Shown here piece by piece: positions 9,304 through 18,361 of a stretch of DNA of 64,000 nt; the first letter of the stretch is position 1; each line of letters begins with the position of its first letter. The DNA is from CAMLDH01 sp966250375 (lineage in GTDB: Bacteria > Pseudomonadota > Gammaproteobacteria > Burkholderiales > Burkholderiaceae_D), in the NCBI GenBank assembly GCA_966250375.1, contig CBINHE010000009.1:6200-70199 (forward strand), given 5' to 3'. The notes under the pieces are model-generated. The model was not told where the DNA came from. It made no database searches and saw only the letters and a program-made list of their open reading frames with translations. A program made the position numbers and the translations under genes.

Positions 9304-10131
9304 TTTCTATCTATTGAGAATTTAGTCGATGATTGACGCGAACTACCTCATACCAATCAAGCGGTTGCGCTTGCAAGCGGATACCGTTTCAACTTGACTG
9401 ACTACGAGGGGCACCCGGCGTAGGGTGGGGGCGAATGCATCAATACGTGACTCTGTCATTTACTTCTTAAAAACTCAGTAATTGATGTAGCAAGTATCGT
9501 GCAACACTACCGCTAGTATCGGACTCGTATTTTTTTACTGCCGATTTGCCGTAATCGGAGGCAAAACAGTGCACAACAAAACCGTACACAAACAGAAATC
9601 AGAAAAAGCGTAAGCACTCTCTCAGTCTTTCTGCTGCCAAGCGCGACGTCTTCGGCGCGCTTAATTCGCTTTCGGGATACTCATCATCCAAGCAGCATGC
9701 ATTTTCGGCGTCAACTCGACAGATCGTTTGGCTAAACAAGCATTATAAATATTGTACCCGTTCCATTGTCGCGCAATAAAGCGATAGTCGTTTTGCGGCA
9801 TGTCGAATATGGCAAAGGTGGCGGAAATGTGTTGTGCGTCTCGAGAGGCGTGCTATTGCGTTTTCGTAGATGCAAATGATTCGCATGGTCGTAAATATTT
9901 TCAATTCCAAGTGCTTGTGTTTAAACAATGCCAAGGAGATTTTTCCTTTCAAAATTAATGCTTTGTAGCTGGCAACTTTAAGAAAAGTTTTATGTCTGTA
10001 TTTAAATGATTCTCGAATGCAAAAATTACTTCACGGTCACGCAAAAGAACGCGTATTATTAATTGCCGAGTGACAATGCTTTATCGAAATCAAACCCCAA
10101 CGACCGATAGCTTTACATCAAAGGACATGCC
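9304..10131. other. 828-base intergenic region before prkA
   Basis: AT-rich relative to its neighbours and without a convincing gene. A 69-codon minus-strand frame (9743-9952) has no recognisable features and no Shine-Dalgarno sequence and is left out. The stretch presumably holds the promoters for the SET-domain gene (leftward) and prkA (rightward). I could not identify a sigma-54 -24/-12 pair or any other specific promoter with confidence. The prkA ribosome site AAAGGA sits at its right end. Confidence 0.5.
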
Positions 10132-12054
10132 ATGAAAATCTTTGACAACTATGCTGCGCGGTACGAACGGACCAAGGAAGAAGAGTATTCGCTGCAAGAA
10201 TATCTGGAGTTGTGCAAGCGCGATCGACTCGCTTACGCTACCGCTGCCGAACGCATGCTGGCAGCCATCGGCGAACCCGAGTTGGTCGACACGCGTCACG
10301 ATTCCCGCCTGTCTCGTATCTTCGCCAACAAGATCATTAAAATCTATCCCGCGTTCCGCGATTTCTACGGCACTGAAGAAGTGATCGAACAAGTCGTGTC
10401 CTACTTCCGCCATGCGGCGCAGGGACTGGAAGAGCGCAAACAAATTCTGTACCTGCTCGGACCGGTCGGCGGCGGCAAGTCGTCTGTTGCTGAAAAACTC
10501 AAATCCTTGATGGAAAAAGTGCCGTTCTATTGCATCAAAGGCTCACCCGTCAATGAATCGCCGCTCAGCCTGTTCAATGAAGAGGAAGACGGCACTATTC
10601 TGGAAGAGGACTACGGCATCCCGCGCCGTTACCTGCGCACCATCCCGAGTCCGTGGGCAGTCAAGCGTCTGCATGAATTCAACGGCGACATCAACCAGTT
10701 CCGCGTCGTCAGGCGCTATCCTTCGGTCCTGAAGCAGGTCGCCATTTCGAAAACCGAACCGGGCGATGAAAACAACCAGGACATTTCATCGCTGGTCGGC
10801 AAGGTCGATATCCGCAAGCTGGAAGACTATGCGCAGGATGATCCGGATGCATACAGCTATTCCGGCGGGCTGTGCTTGGCGAATCAGGGCTTGATGGAAT
10901 TCGTCGAGATGTTCAAGGCGCCGATCAAGGTGCTGCACCCATTGTTGACTGCTACCCAGGAAGGCAATTACAAAGGCACCGAAGGTTTCGGCGCGATTCC
11001 GTTTGACGGCGTCGTGTTGGCGCACTCGAACGAATCGGAATGGAAGGCATTCAAAAACAACAAGAATAACGAGGCCTTCCTGGATCGTATCTATATCGTC
11101 AAGGTGCCGTATTGCCTGCGCGTCAGCGATGAAATCAAGATTTACGAGAAGCTGGTGCGCACTTCGTCGCTGACGCAAGCGCCATGCGCACCGGGAACCT
11201 TGAAAATGATGGCGCAATTCGCGATATTGTCGCGTCTGAAAGAGCCGGAAAATTCAAGCGTTTACAGCAAGATGCTGGTGTATGACGGCGACAACCTGAA
11301 AGACACTGATCCGAAAGCGAAGTCGAGGCAGGAATATTCGGATTACGCGGGTGTCGATGAAGGCATGAATGGATTGTCAACGCGCTTTGCGTTCAAGATT
11401 CTGTCCAAGGTGTTCAATTTCGATACCTCGGAAGTCGCGGCCAATCCGGTGCATTTGTTATATGTGCTGGAGCAGCAGATCGAACGCGAGCAATTTGCGC
11501 CGGAAACCGAGCAAAAGTATTTCTCGTACATTAAAGAGTATCTGGCGCAGCGCTATGTCGAATTCATCGGCAAGGAAATTCAGACCGCGTATCTGGAAAG
11601 TTACTCCGAGTACGGCCAGAACATTTTCGATCGTTACGTGACGTTCGCCGACTTCTGGATCCAGGATCAGGAATTCCGCGACCCGGATACCGGCGAGAGC
11701 TTCGATCGCGATTCATTGAACAGTGAATTGGAGAAGATCGAGAAACCGGCGGGCATTTCCAATCCCAAGGACTTCCGTAACGAGATCGTCAATTTTGTGT
11801 TGCGTGCACGCGCGCAGAATGCCGGGAAAAATCCGGCCTGGACCAGTTACGAAAAGCTGCGGACGGTAATCGAGAAGAAAATGTTCTCCAATACCGAAGA
11901 ATTGCTGCCGGTGATTTCCTTCAATGCGAAAGCCAGCGCCGACGATGCAAACAAGCACCAGGAATTCGTGTCGCGCATGGTGGCAAAGGGGTATACGGCC
12001 AAGCAGGTGCGGCTGTTGTGTGAATGGTATCTGCGCGTGCGGAAGTCGTCGTAG
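10132..12054 (+). CDS. prkA: PrkA (YeaG) serine protein kinase / AAA+ protein
   Basis: 640 residues, the normal PrkA length. The Walker A loop GPVGGGKS is at residues 110-117 after KQILYLL, in the N-terminal AAA+ domain, followed by PFYCIKGSPVNESPL and the C-terminal kinase-like domain (EYLAQRYVEFIGKEIQTAYLESYSEYGQNIFDRYV). PrkA/YeaG has Ser/Thr phosphorylation activity and in enterobacteria acts in nitrogen-starvation and stationary-phase survival. It heads the conserved prkA-yeaH-spoVR set; AAAGGA lies nine bases before the ATG. Confidence 0.97.
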   Translation: MKIFDNYAARYERTKEEEYSLQEYLELCKRDRLAYATAAERMLAAIGEPELVDTRHDSRLSRIFANKIIKIYPAFRDFYGTEEVIEQVVSYFRHAAQGLEERKQILYLLGPVGGGKSSVAEKLKSLMEKVPFYCIKGSPVNESPLSLFNEEEDGTILEEDYGIPRRYLRTIPSPWAVKRLHEFNGDINQFRVVRRYPSVLKQVAISKTEPGDENNQDISSLVGKVDIRKLEDYAQDDPDAYSYSGGLCLANQGLMEFVEMFKAPIKVLHPLLTATQEGNYKGTEGFGAIPFDGVVLAHSNESEWKAFKNNKNNEAFLDRIYIVKVPYCLRVSDEIKIYEKLVRTSSLTQAPCAPGTLKMMAQFAILSRLKEPENSSVYSKMLVYDGDNLKDTDPKAKSRQEYSDYAGVDEGMNGLSTRFAFKILSKVFNFDTSEVAANPVHLLYVLEQQIEREQFAPETEQKYFSYIKEYLAQRYVEFIGKEIQTAYLESYSEYGQNIFDRYVTFADFWIQDQEFRDPDTGESFDRDSLNSELEKIEKPAGISNPKDFRNEIVNFVLRARAQNAGKNPAWTSYEKLRTVIEKKMFSNTEELLPVISFNAKASADDANKHQEFVSRMVAKGYTAKQVRLLCEWYLRVRKSS

Positions 12055-12078
12055 GTTATTGATTAACGTAAGTAGCCC

Positions 12079-12102
12079 CCCTCTCCCGCAGGCGGGAGAG
12101 GG
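12079..12102. repeat. Perfect 24-base palindrome between prkA and yeaH
   Basis: Arms CCCTCTCCCGC (12079-12089) and GCGGGAGAGGG (12092-12102) are perfect complements separated by two bases. There is no T-run, so it does not look like an intrinsic terminator. A related CCCGC-AA-GCGGG hairpin lies in the ychJ-liuB gap near 30717, suggesting a dispersed intergenic palindrome. It could protect the upstream mRNA 3' end or tune expression of yeaH relative to prkA. Confidence 0.75.
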
Positions 12103-12128
12103 AGCCATGCATCACATGTGGAGGCATA

Positions 12129-13403
12129 TTGGCTTACCTAATTGACCGGCGCCTACAGGGAAAGAACAAATCTGCGATCAACCGTGAGCGCTTTTTACGG
12201 CGTCACAAAGGGCAGATCAAGGAAGCTGTTGCGCGCGCGGTGAAGGGCCGCTCGATTACCGATATCGAGAACGGCGAAAAAGTATCGATTCCGGTCAAGG
12301 ACATCGGTGAACCCGGCTTTGGCCATGCGCGCGGCGGCGTATGGGAAACCATCAATCCCGGCAACAAGGAATACCAGAAAGGCGACCGCGTCGCTCGTCC
12401 GAAGGGCGGAGGCGGCGGATCGGGCAAAGGCAAGGGCGGCAACAGCGACGAGATAACGGAAGACGATTTCATCTTCGAATTGTCGCGCGAAGAATTCATG
12501 AATTACTTCTTCGAAGACCTTGAGTTGCCCAACATGGTGAAGACGCAGCTCACCGCCAGCACGGAATTCCGGAACCAGCGCGCCGGCTACAAGATGTCCG
12601 GCAACGCGTCCAATATCCATATCCTGCGCTCGCTGCGCGGCGCCTTGGGCCGCCGCATCGCGGTTGGCGGCAAATCGACCAAGCGCCTGCGGGAAGCGGA
12701 AAAAGAGTTGGACGTGCTGCTGCTTGTCGAATCCGAAGACCATCCGCGCGTGCAGGCGCTCAAGCGCGAGATCCACCATTTGCATGCCAAGTTGTACGCG
12801 ATTCCGTTCATTGACCCGTTCGACCTGCGCTACAGCAATCGTATCAAGGTGCCGAAGCCGTCGAGTCAGGCCGTGATGTTCTGCCTGCTCGATGTGTCCG
12901 GCTCGATGGATCAGGCCAAGAAGGACATGGCGAAGCGCTTTTTCATTTTGCTGTACCTGTTCTTGACGCGCGCGTATGAAAAAATCGACGTGGTGTTCAT
13001 TCGCCATCATACGCAGGCGGCCGAAGTCGATGAAAACGAATTTTTCAACTCGCGCGAATCGGGCGGTACCGTTGTGTCGTCAGCGCTGAACCTGCTGACC
13101 AAGGTCATGCATGAGCGTTATCCCAGCAGCGACTGGAACGTGTATGTCGCGCAGGCATCGGATGGCGATAACTGGGACAACGATTCCGTTACCTGCCGCG
13201 AATTGTTGATCAATACGATCATGCCGGCGGTGCAGTATTTCGCGTACATTGAAATCACAGAAGGGGAACCGCAGAATTTATGGGAAGAGTACACGCAGGT
13301 GCCGGATTGCCACCCGCATTTCGCGATGCAGAAAATCGAGTCGCCGGCCGATATCTACCCAGTATTTCGCGAACTGTTTAAAAAGCAGCTGTCGACATCA
13401 TGA
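12129..13403 (+). CDS. yeaH: YeaH/DUF444 family protein
   Basis: 424 residues starting at a TTG (12129-12131) preceded by TGGAGG (12119-12124); this start gives the family N-terminus AYLIDRRLQGKNKSAINRERFLRRHKGQIK, like E. coli YeaH, and an ATG at 12116 is out of frame. The C-terminal half contains a von Willebrand-A-like segment with the MIDAS-type motif DVSGSMDQAKK (about residues 254-264). A Gly-rich KGGGGGSGKGKGG linker lies near residue 95. YeaH is a partner of the PrkA kinase of unknown biochemical role. The stop overlaps the spoVR start (ATGA). Confidence 0.95.
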   Translation: MAYLIDRRLQGKNKSAINRERFLRRHKGQIKEAVARAVKGRSITDIENGEKVSIPVKDIGEPGFGHARGGVWETINPGNKEYQKGDRVARPKGGGGGSGKGKGGNSDEITEDDFIFELSREEFMNYFFEDLELPNMVKTQLTASTEFRNQRAGYKMSGNASNIHILRSLRGALGRRIAVGGKSTKRLREAEKELDVLLLVESEDHPRVQALKREIHHLHAKLYAIPFIDPFDLRYSNRIKVPKPSSQAVMFCLLDVSGSMDQAKKDMAKRFFILLYLFLTRAYEKIDVVFIRHHTQAAEVDENEFFNSRESGGTVVSSALNLLTKVMHERYPSSDWNVYVAQASDGDNWDNDSVTCRELLINTIMPAVQYFAYIEITEGEPQNLWEEYTQVPDCHPHFAMQKIESPADIYPVFRELFKKQLSTS

Positions 13404-14962
13404 AACCCATCAGCAAGCCAGCTAAAAAGCCGCTCCGCAAGAAAGCCAGCAAACCGGGACGCCTGCCTGAACAATCGGAGTGGACGTTTGAGTTGATCGA
13501 GCAGGCGCACGGCGAAATCCGGCGCGTGGCAGAAAGCTTTGGCCTGGATACCTATCCGAACCAGCTGGAAATCATCACGGCCGAGCAAATGATGGACGCC
13601 TATGCGTCGGTCGGCATGCCGGTGTCTTATCATCACTGGTCATTCGGCAAACATTTCCTGTCGACTGAAAAAAGCTACAAGCGCGGCCAGATGGGATTGG
13701 CGTACGAGATTGTGATCAATTCGAATCCCTGCATCGCCTACCTAATGGAAGAGAACAGTTTGACAATGCAGGCGTTGGTGATTGCGCATGCGGCGTATGG
13801 ACATAACTCGTTCTTCAAAGGCAATTACTTGTTCCGCGCATGGACCGATGCCGAAGCGATCATCGATTACATGGTGTTTGCCAAGAAATTCATCGCCGAC
13901 TGCGAACTGCGGCACGGCGTCGATGCGGTCGAATTGCTGCTTGATTCCTGCCATGCATTGCAAAACTATGGCGTCGATCGATACAAGCGTCCGCCCAAGT
14001 TGTCGTTGATGGAAGAGCGCGAACGGCAGAAGGAGCGCGCGGATTATCTGCAATCGCAGGTCAATGATTTGTGGCGCACCTTGCCCAGGCGCGAGGAGGA
14101 GGTGGCGGACGACATTCCGCAGCGCTTCCCGTCGGAACCGCAGGAAAACCTGTTGTATTTCATCGAGAAATACGCGCCCTTGCTGGAGCCATGGCAGCGC
14201 GAGATTGTGCGCATCGTGCGCAAGATTTCGCAGTATTTCTATCCGCAGCGGCAAACCCAAGTGATGAACGAGGGCTGGGCAACGTTCTGGCATTACACAA
14301 TCTTGAATCGGCTCTACGACGAAGGTGTGGTTGGCAACGGCTTCATGATGGAATTCCTGCAAAGCCATACCAACGTGGTGTACCAGCCGCCGATTACCAG
14401 CAAGTATTACAGCGGCATCAATCCATATGCGCTTGGGTTTGCGATGATGCGCGACATTCGCCGGATTTGCGAAGATCCGACCGATGAAGACCGCGCATGG
14501 TTTCCGGATATTGCCGGCAGCGATTGGCAAAAGACGCTGGATTTTGCGATGCGCAATTTCAAGGATGAAAGTTTCATCGCGCAATACCTGTCGCCAAAAT
14601 TGATCCGCGACTTCCATTTCTTCGCAGTACTGGATGACGACAAGGAAGAGAAGCTCAGCATTTCCGCGATTCATGATGAAAGCGGCTATCGGTATATTCG
14701 GCAACGCCTGGCCGATCAATACAATATGGGCAACCGCGAGCCGAATATCCAAGTGTGGTCGGTCGATAGCCACGGCAACCGCGCACTGACCTTGCAGCAT
14801 ACCCAGTTTCAGCGTCGGCCCCTGAACCAGCAGGCGGAAGAGGTGTTAAAGCATGTGACGCGGTTATGGGGATTTGACGTGATCTTGCAGACAGTCGATC
14901 CGGAGGGGCAAGTGCTGGAAACGCTGGAATGCAAATCGGAGAAACAACACCGCAAAATGTAG
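13400..14962 (+). CDS. spoVR: SpoVR family protein (YcgB)
   Basis: 520 residues, the family-typical length. It begins with a basic leader (KPISKPAKKPLRKKASKPGR) and then the SpoVR core: PNQLEIITAEQMMDAYASVGMPVSYHHWSFGKHF, YEIVINSNPCIAYLMEENS, and MNEGWATFWHYTILNRLYDEG. The start overlaps the yeaH stop by four bases, so translation is coupled. SpoVR homologues are widespread with prkA and yeaH and belong to the stationary-phase/stress unit; the molecular role in non-sporulating bacteria is unknown. Confidence 0.96.
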   Translation: MKPISKPAKKPLRKKASKPGRLPEQSEWTFELIEQAHGEIRRVAESFGLDTYPNQLEIITAEQMMDAYASVGMPVSYHHWSFGKHFLSTEKSYKRGQMGLAYEIVINSNPCIAYLMEENSLTMQALVIAHAAYGHNSFFKGNYLFRAWTDAEAIIDYMVFAKKFIADCELRHGVDAVELLLDSCHALQNYGVDRYKRPPKLSLMEERERQKERADYLQSQVNDLWRTLPRREEEVADDIPQRFPSEPQENLLYFIEKYAPLLEPWQREIVRIVRKISQYFYPQRQTQVMNEGWATFWHYTILNRLYDEGVVGNGFMMEFLQSHTNVVYQPPITSKYYSGINPYALGFAMMRDIRRICEDPTDEDRAWFPDIAGSDWQKTLDFAMRNFKDESFIAQYLSPKLIRDFHFFAVLDDDKEEKLSISAIHDESGYRYIRQRLADQYNMGNREPNIQVWSVDSHGNRALTLQHTQFQRRPLNQQAEEVLKHVTRLWGFDVILQTVDPEGQVLETLECKSEKQHRKM

Positions 14963-15254
14963 TGCAGTTTTCGTGTTGAGTATTGTTCATTGGTGAAACG
15001 CACAGGATCGTCGCGATCGCGCGATCCTTCGTTGCAGTATCGGTAAATTTTTCCATCTTCAGGTAGCTTTTTTCTTTCTTGTGCGTCCGTTGGTTGTCGG
15101 CGCCATTCCCTCCTTTCTTCCCTCTGCGGTACCGCTCAATATGCCAGCCCATGCATGCAATATCGTGCGGCAGGCATACCGCTTGCCTACTGTCTTCTAT
15201 CCTTCCGGTTCATATCGGTAACGGATTTCTTCCAAACGGAAAAGGAGATATTTC

Positions 15255-15962
15255 ATGGCTAATCAAATGTTCAAGCGTACTGGTCCGGTCAGCGCAATGG
15301 GGATTTCGATGGGGTTTCTTATAGCTGCGCTGCTAATCGGTGCCGGGTCGGTGCATCCGCAGACCACTACGCCATCGGACGCTGAATCCGGTTCCGGGAT
15401 GCAAAGTGGTACGCAAAGCAGCGGCACACAAAGCAGCGATACGCAAAGCAGCGGCACATCCGGCACCAGTAGTGGCGCGGCAAGTGCCACGCCGGGAAAA
15501 AGCCTCAGTACCACTGACCGCAACATGATGCGGCAATTGGCCTATGCCAACATGTCCGAAATTGCGCTCGCCAAGCTTGCACAAAGTAAGACAAGCGACG
15601 AGAAGGTGCGCAACTTCGCGCAGCGCATGATTGATGATCACAGTAAAGCGCAAGAACAGTTGCAAGCGTTGGCACAGACGAAAGGCGTGCAATTGCCCAC
15701 TGCACCCGATGCTAAACATCAGGCGCTGGAGAAAAAATTCAATGCATTGTCGGGACAGGAATTCGACCGCCAGTACATGCAACAGGCCGGGATGCGCGCC
15801 CATCGCCAAGCGCACAACCTGCTGGAGCGGATCAGCACACGCGCGCAGAGCCCGGAGTTGAAAACGCTCGCTGCGGATATGTTGCCCACTATCGATCAGC
15901 ACACGCAAATGGCGCAGCAAATGCACAGCGATACAGAGGCCCAGACTTCCAGCGGCAAGTGA
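15255..15962 (+). CDS. DUF4142 family exported protein
   Basis: 235 residues with AAGGAG ten bases before the ATG. A hydrophobic N-terminal segment (ISMGFLIAALLIGAGSVH) resembles a signal peptide or anchor. A Ser/Gly/Thr-rich linker with repeated QSSGT/QSSDT units (about residues 50-75) leads into a DUF4142 ferritin-like helical domain (MRQLAYANMSEIALAKLAQSKTSDEKVRNFAQRMIDDHSKAQ). Such proteins are periplasmic or outer-membrane associated and often stress-induced; function unknown. The next gene, another four-helix protein, follows 41 bases downstream and is probably cotranscribed. Confidence 0.85.
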   Translation: MANQMFKRTGPVSAMGISMGFLIAALLIGAGSVHPQTTTPSDAESGSGMQSGTQSSGTQSSDTQSSGTSGTSSGAASATPGKSLSTTDRNMMRQLAYANMSEIALAKLAQSKTSDEKVRNFAQRMIDDHSKAQEQLQALAQTKGVQLPTAPDAKHQALEKKFNALSGQEFDRQYMQQAGMRAHRQAHNLLERISTRAQSPELKTLAADMLPTIDQHTQMAQQMHSDTEAQTSSGK

Positions 15963-16003
15963 AAGCTTGATGCAATTCAACCTTAACCGGATAAGAGGAC
16001 ATT

Positions 16004-16471
16004 ATGGATAAAGACGAGGTGATCGCCACCCTGAACGACCTTATTGAAACCAGCAAGGATGGAGCGCAAGGTTTTCGCTCATGCGCCGAAAACGTAAGCG
16101 ACATGCAACTCAAAACGCTGTTTGCTGACCGTGCGCGCGGCTGCGACACGGCGGCGCTGGAACTGCAGGATATCGTACGTTCTCTCGGAGGTGACCCGGA
16201 AACCAAGAGCAGTTTAAGCGGTACGTTGCATCGGCGTTGGCTTGATATCAAATCGGCCATTGCCGGGCACGATGAGTTGGCGGTTCTTGAAGAATGCGAA
16301 CGCGGTGAAGACGTTGCCAAGCGCAGCTATAGTCAGGCATTGGAGAGGGTGTTGCCGCCTGAAATCCGTGCGGTTGTCGAACGTCAATATCAAGGTGTGT
16401 TGCGCAATCACGATCAGATAAAAAGTCTGCGTGATCAGTTGCAGGTGAGTCGCAACTTGGGAAAACGTTGA
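16004..16471 (+). CDS. PA2169-type four-helix-bundle protein (DUF2383)
   Basis: 155 residues, all helical and charged, with AGAGGA seven bases upstream of the ATG. The DEVIATLNDLIETSKDGAQGFRSCAENV opening, the ELQDIVRSLGGDPETKSSLSGTLHRRWLDIKSAI middle and the ECERGEDVAKRSYSQAL segment match the ferritin-like DUF2383 family. No signal peptide. These proteins are common next to DUF4142 genes in proteobacteria; biochemical function unknown. Confidence 0.88.
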   Translation: MDKDEVIATLNDLIETSKDGAQGFRSCAENVSDMQLKTLFADRARGCDTAALELQDIVRSLGGDPETKSSLSGTLHRRWLDIKSAIAGHDELAVLEECERGEDVAKRSYSQALERVLPPEIRAVVERQYQGVLRNHDQIKSLRDQLQVSRNLGKR

Positions 16472-16610
16472 GATTCGATCGTATTGCGTGACCTCGTCGG
16501 TTTTGGGTGTGAGGTGCGTTGGAAGTGGGCATCATGCATGATCGCGTGGGGTAAAATACCGCCCTGCCAGTTGTTGTTCCTGCTGGTTCTCTTATTGGCT
16601 GGAATGAAGC

Positions 16611-18230
16611 ATGCTGCGATTGACCGACGTTCAACTCCCTCTCGACCATCCCGAATCCGACCTCGAAGCGGCGATCCTCGCGCGGCTCAGTATCGCCGTC
16701 AAGGATTTGATCGGCTTTACGGTCTTTCGCCGCAGCTATGATGCACGCAAGAAATCGGCCATCATTTTCATCTATACGCTAGACGTTGATGTCAAAAACG
16801 AGGCGGCTGTCCAGAAGCGTTTGCACGGCAACCGCAACGTTACGCCGACGCCTGACACCAATTACCATTTCGTCGCGCAGGCGCCGGCCGGATTGACTAC
16901 GCGTCCAGTGGTGATCGGCACCGGTCCATGTGGCCTCTTTGCCGGCCTGATCCTGGCGCAGATGGGTTTTCGGCCGATCATCCTGGAGCGCGGCAAGGTA
17001 GTGCGCGAGCGCACCAAGGATACGTTCGGTTTGTGGCGCAAGCGGGAATTGCATCCGGAATCGAATGTGCAGTTCGGCGAAGGCGGCGCTGGCACTTTCT
17101 CCGACGGCAAGCTCTATAGCCAAGTGAAGGATCCCAAGCATTACGGTCGCAAGGTACTGGACGAATTTGTCAAAGCAGATGCCCCGCCTGAAATCCTGTA
17201 TGTGAGTAAACCGCATATCGGTACCTTCCGGTTAGTGAAGATGGTCGAATTGATGCGCGCGACGATCGAGGAATTGGGCGGCGAATTCCGCTTCCAGAGC
17301 AAGGTTGACAATCTCGACATCGATGATGGCCAGGTAAGAGGCGTTACGCTGGCCGGAGGCGACCATATTGCAACCGACCATGTAGTGCTGGCGGTTGGCC
17401 ACAGCGCGCGCGATACCTTCCAGATGCTGTACGAGCGCGGTGTGTATGTTGAAGCCAAGCCGTTTTCGATCGGCTTTCGCATCGAACATCCGCAGTCGCT
17501 GATCGATCGTTGCCGCTTCGGCAACTTCGCCGGTCACCCGGCATTGGGTGCGGCCGATTACAAACTGGTGCATCACTGCAGCAATGGCCGTTCGGTCTAC
17601 AGTTTCTGCATGTGTCCGGGCGGCACTGTCGTTGCCGCCACGTCGGAACCGGGACGGGTTGTGACCAATGGCATGAGCCAATATTCGCGCAATGAGCGCA
17701 ATGCCAACAGCGGCATCGTGGTCGGCATTACGCCGGCCGATTATCCCGGCAGCCATCCATTGGCCGGCATTGAATTCCAGCGCCAATGGGAGTCGCGCGC
17801 GTTCGAGCTGGGCGGCGGCAACTATGATGCGCCCGGGCAGTTGGTGGGAGACTTTATTGCCAACCGGCCGTCAACTGAATTCAGGACAGTGTTGCCGTCG
17901 TATAAACCCGGCGTGTACTTGGGCGACTTGAACCCGTCGCTGCCGGCTTATGCGATCGACGCGATTCGCGAGGCCTTGCCGGCGTTCGACAAACAGATCA
18001 AGGGCTTTGCGATGCAGGATGCAGTGTTGACCGGTGTCGAGACTCGTACTTCATCGCCGATCCGCATCAAGCGTAAAGACGACGACTTGCAAAGCCTGAA
18101 TACACGCGGCCTGTATCCAGCCGGTGAAGGGGCCGGTTACGCCGGCGGCATCATGTCGGCCGCCATCGATGGCATCAAGGTGGCCGAGGCGGTGGCATTG
18201 AGCATGATGGCAACAGCGAAGCGCGGGTAG
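16611..18230 (+). CDS. COG2509-type FAD-dependent dehydrogenase
   Basis: 539 residues. An N-terminal ~90-residue domain (LRLTDVQLPLDHPESDLEAAILARLSI) precedes the Rossmann motif VVIGTGPCGLFAGLILAQMG near residue 102, then FGEGGAGTFSDGKLYSQVKD and the C-terminal GLYPAGEGAGYAGGIMSAAIDG FAD-closing motif. This combination is typical of the uncharacterised FAD-dependent dehydrogenase family COG2509. Cytosolic; substrate unknown. It stands upstream of argS with about 130 bases between, so independent transcription of argS is likely. Confidence 0.87.
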   Translation: MLRLTDVQLPLDHPESDLEAAILARLSIAVKDLIGFTVFRRSYDARKKSAIIFIYTLDVDVKNEAAVQKRLHGNRNVTPTPDTNYHFVAQAPAGLTTRPVVIGTGPCGLFAGLILAQMGFRPIILERGKVVRERTKDTFGLWRKRELHPESNVQFGEGGAGTFSDGKLYSQVKDPKHYGRKVLDEFVKADAPPEILYVSKPHIGTFRLVKMVELMRATIEELGGEFRFQSKVDNLDIDDGQVRGVTLAGGDHIATDHVVLAVGHSARDTFQMLYERGVYVEAKPFSIGFRIEHPQSLIDRCRFGNFAGHPALGAADYKLVHHCSNGRSVYSFCMCPGGTVVAATSEPGRVVTNGMSQYSRNERNANSGIVVGITPADYPGSHPLAGIEFQRQWESRAFELGGGNYDAPGQLVGDFIANRPSTEFRTVLPSYKPGVYLGDLNPSLPAYAIDAIREALPAFDKQIKGFAMQDAVLTGVETRTSSPIRIKRKDDDLQSLNTRGLYPAGEGAGYAGGIMSAAIDGIKVAEAVALSMMATAKRG

Positions 18231-18361
18231 CGCAAACGTGTTTTCATGCAGTCGTTCCACAGTGGTTGGCTGGTCACTTCAAATCGACGGCAGACCAGTA
18301 TAATCTTGGATAATTCATCCTATCGCCATGTCCGTCAGTGGCTCGACCTCATCGATTACCC

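Noticed and set aside
9743..9952. 69-codon minus-strand frame before prkA
   Set aside because: No good ribosome site and no recognisable motif; likely chance in an AT-rich gap.
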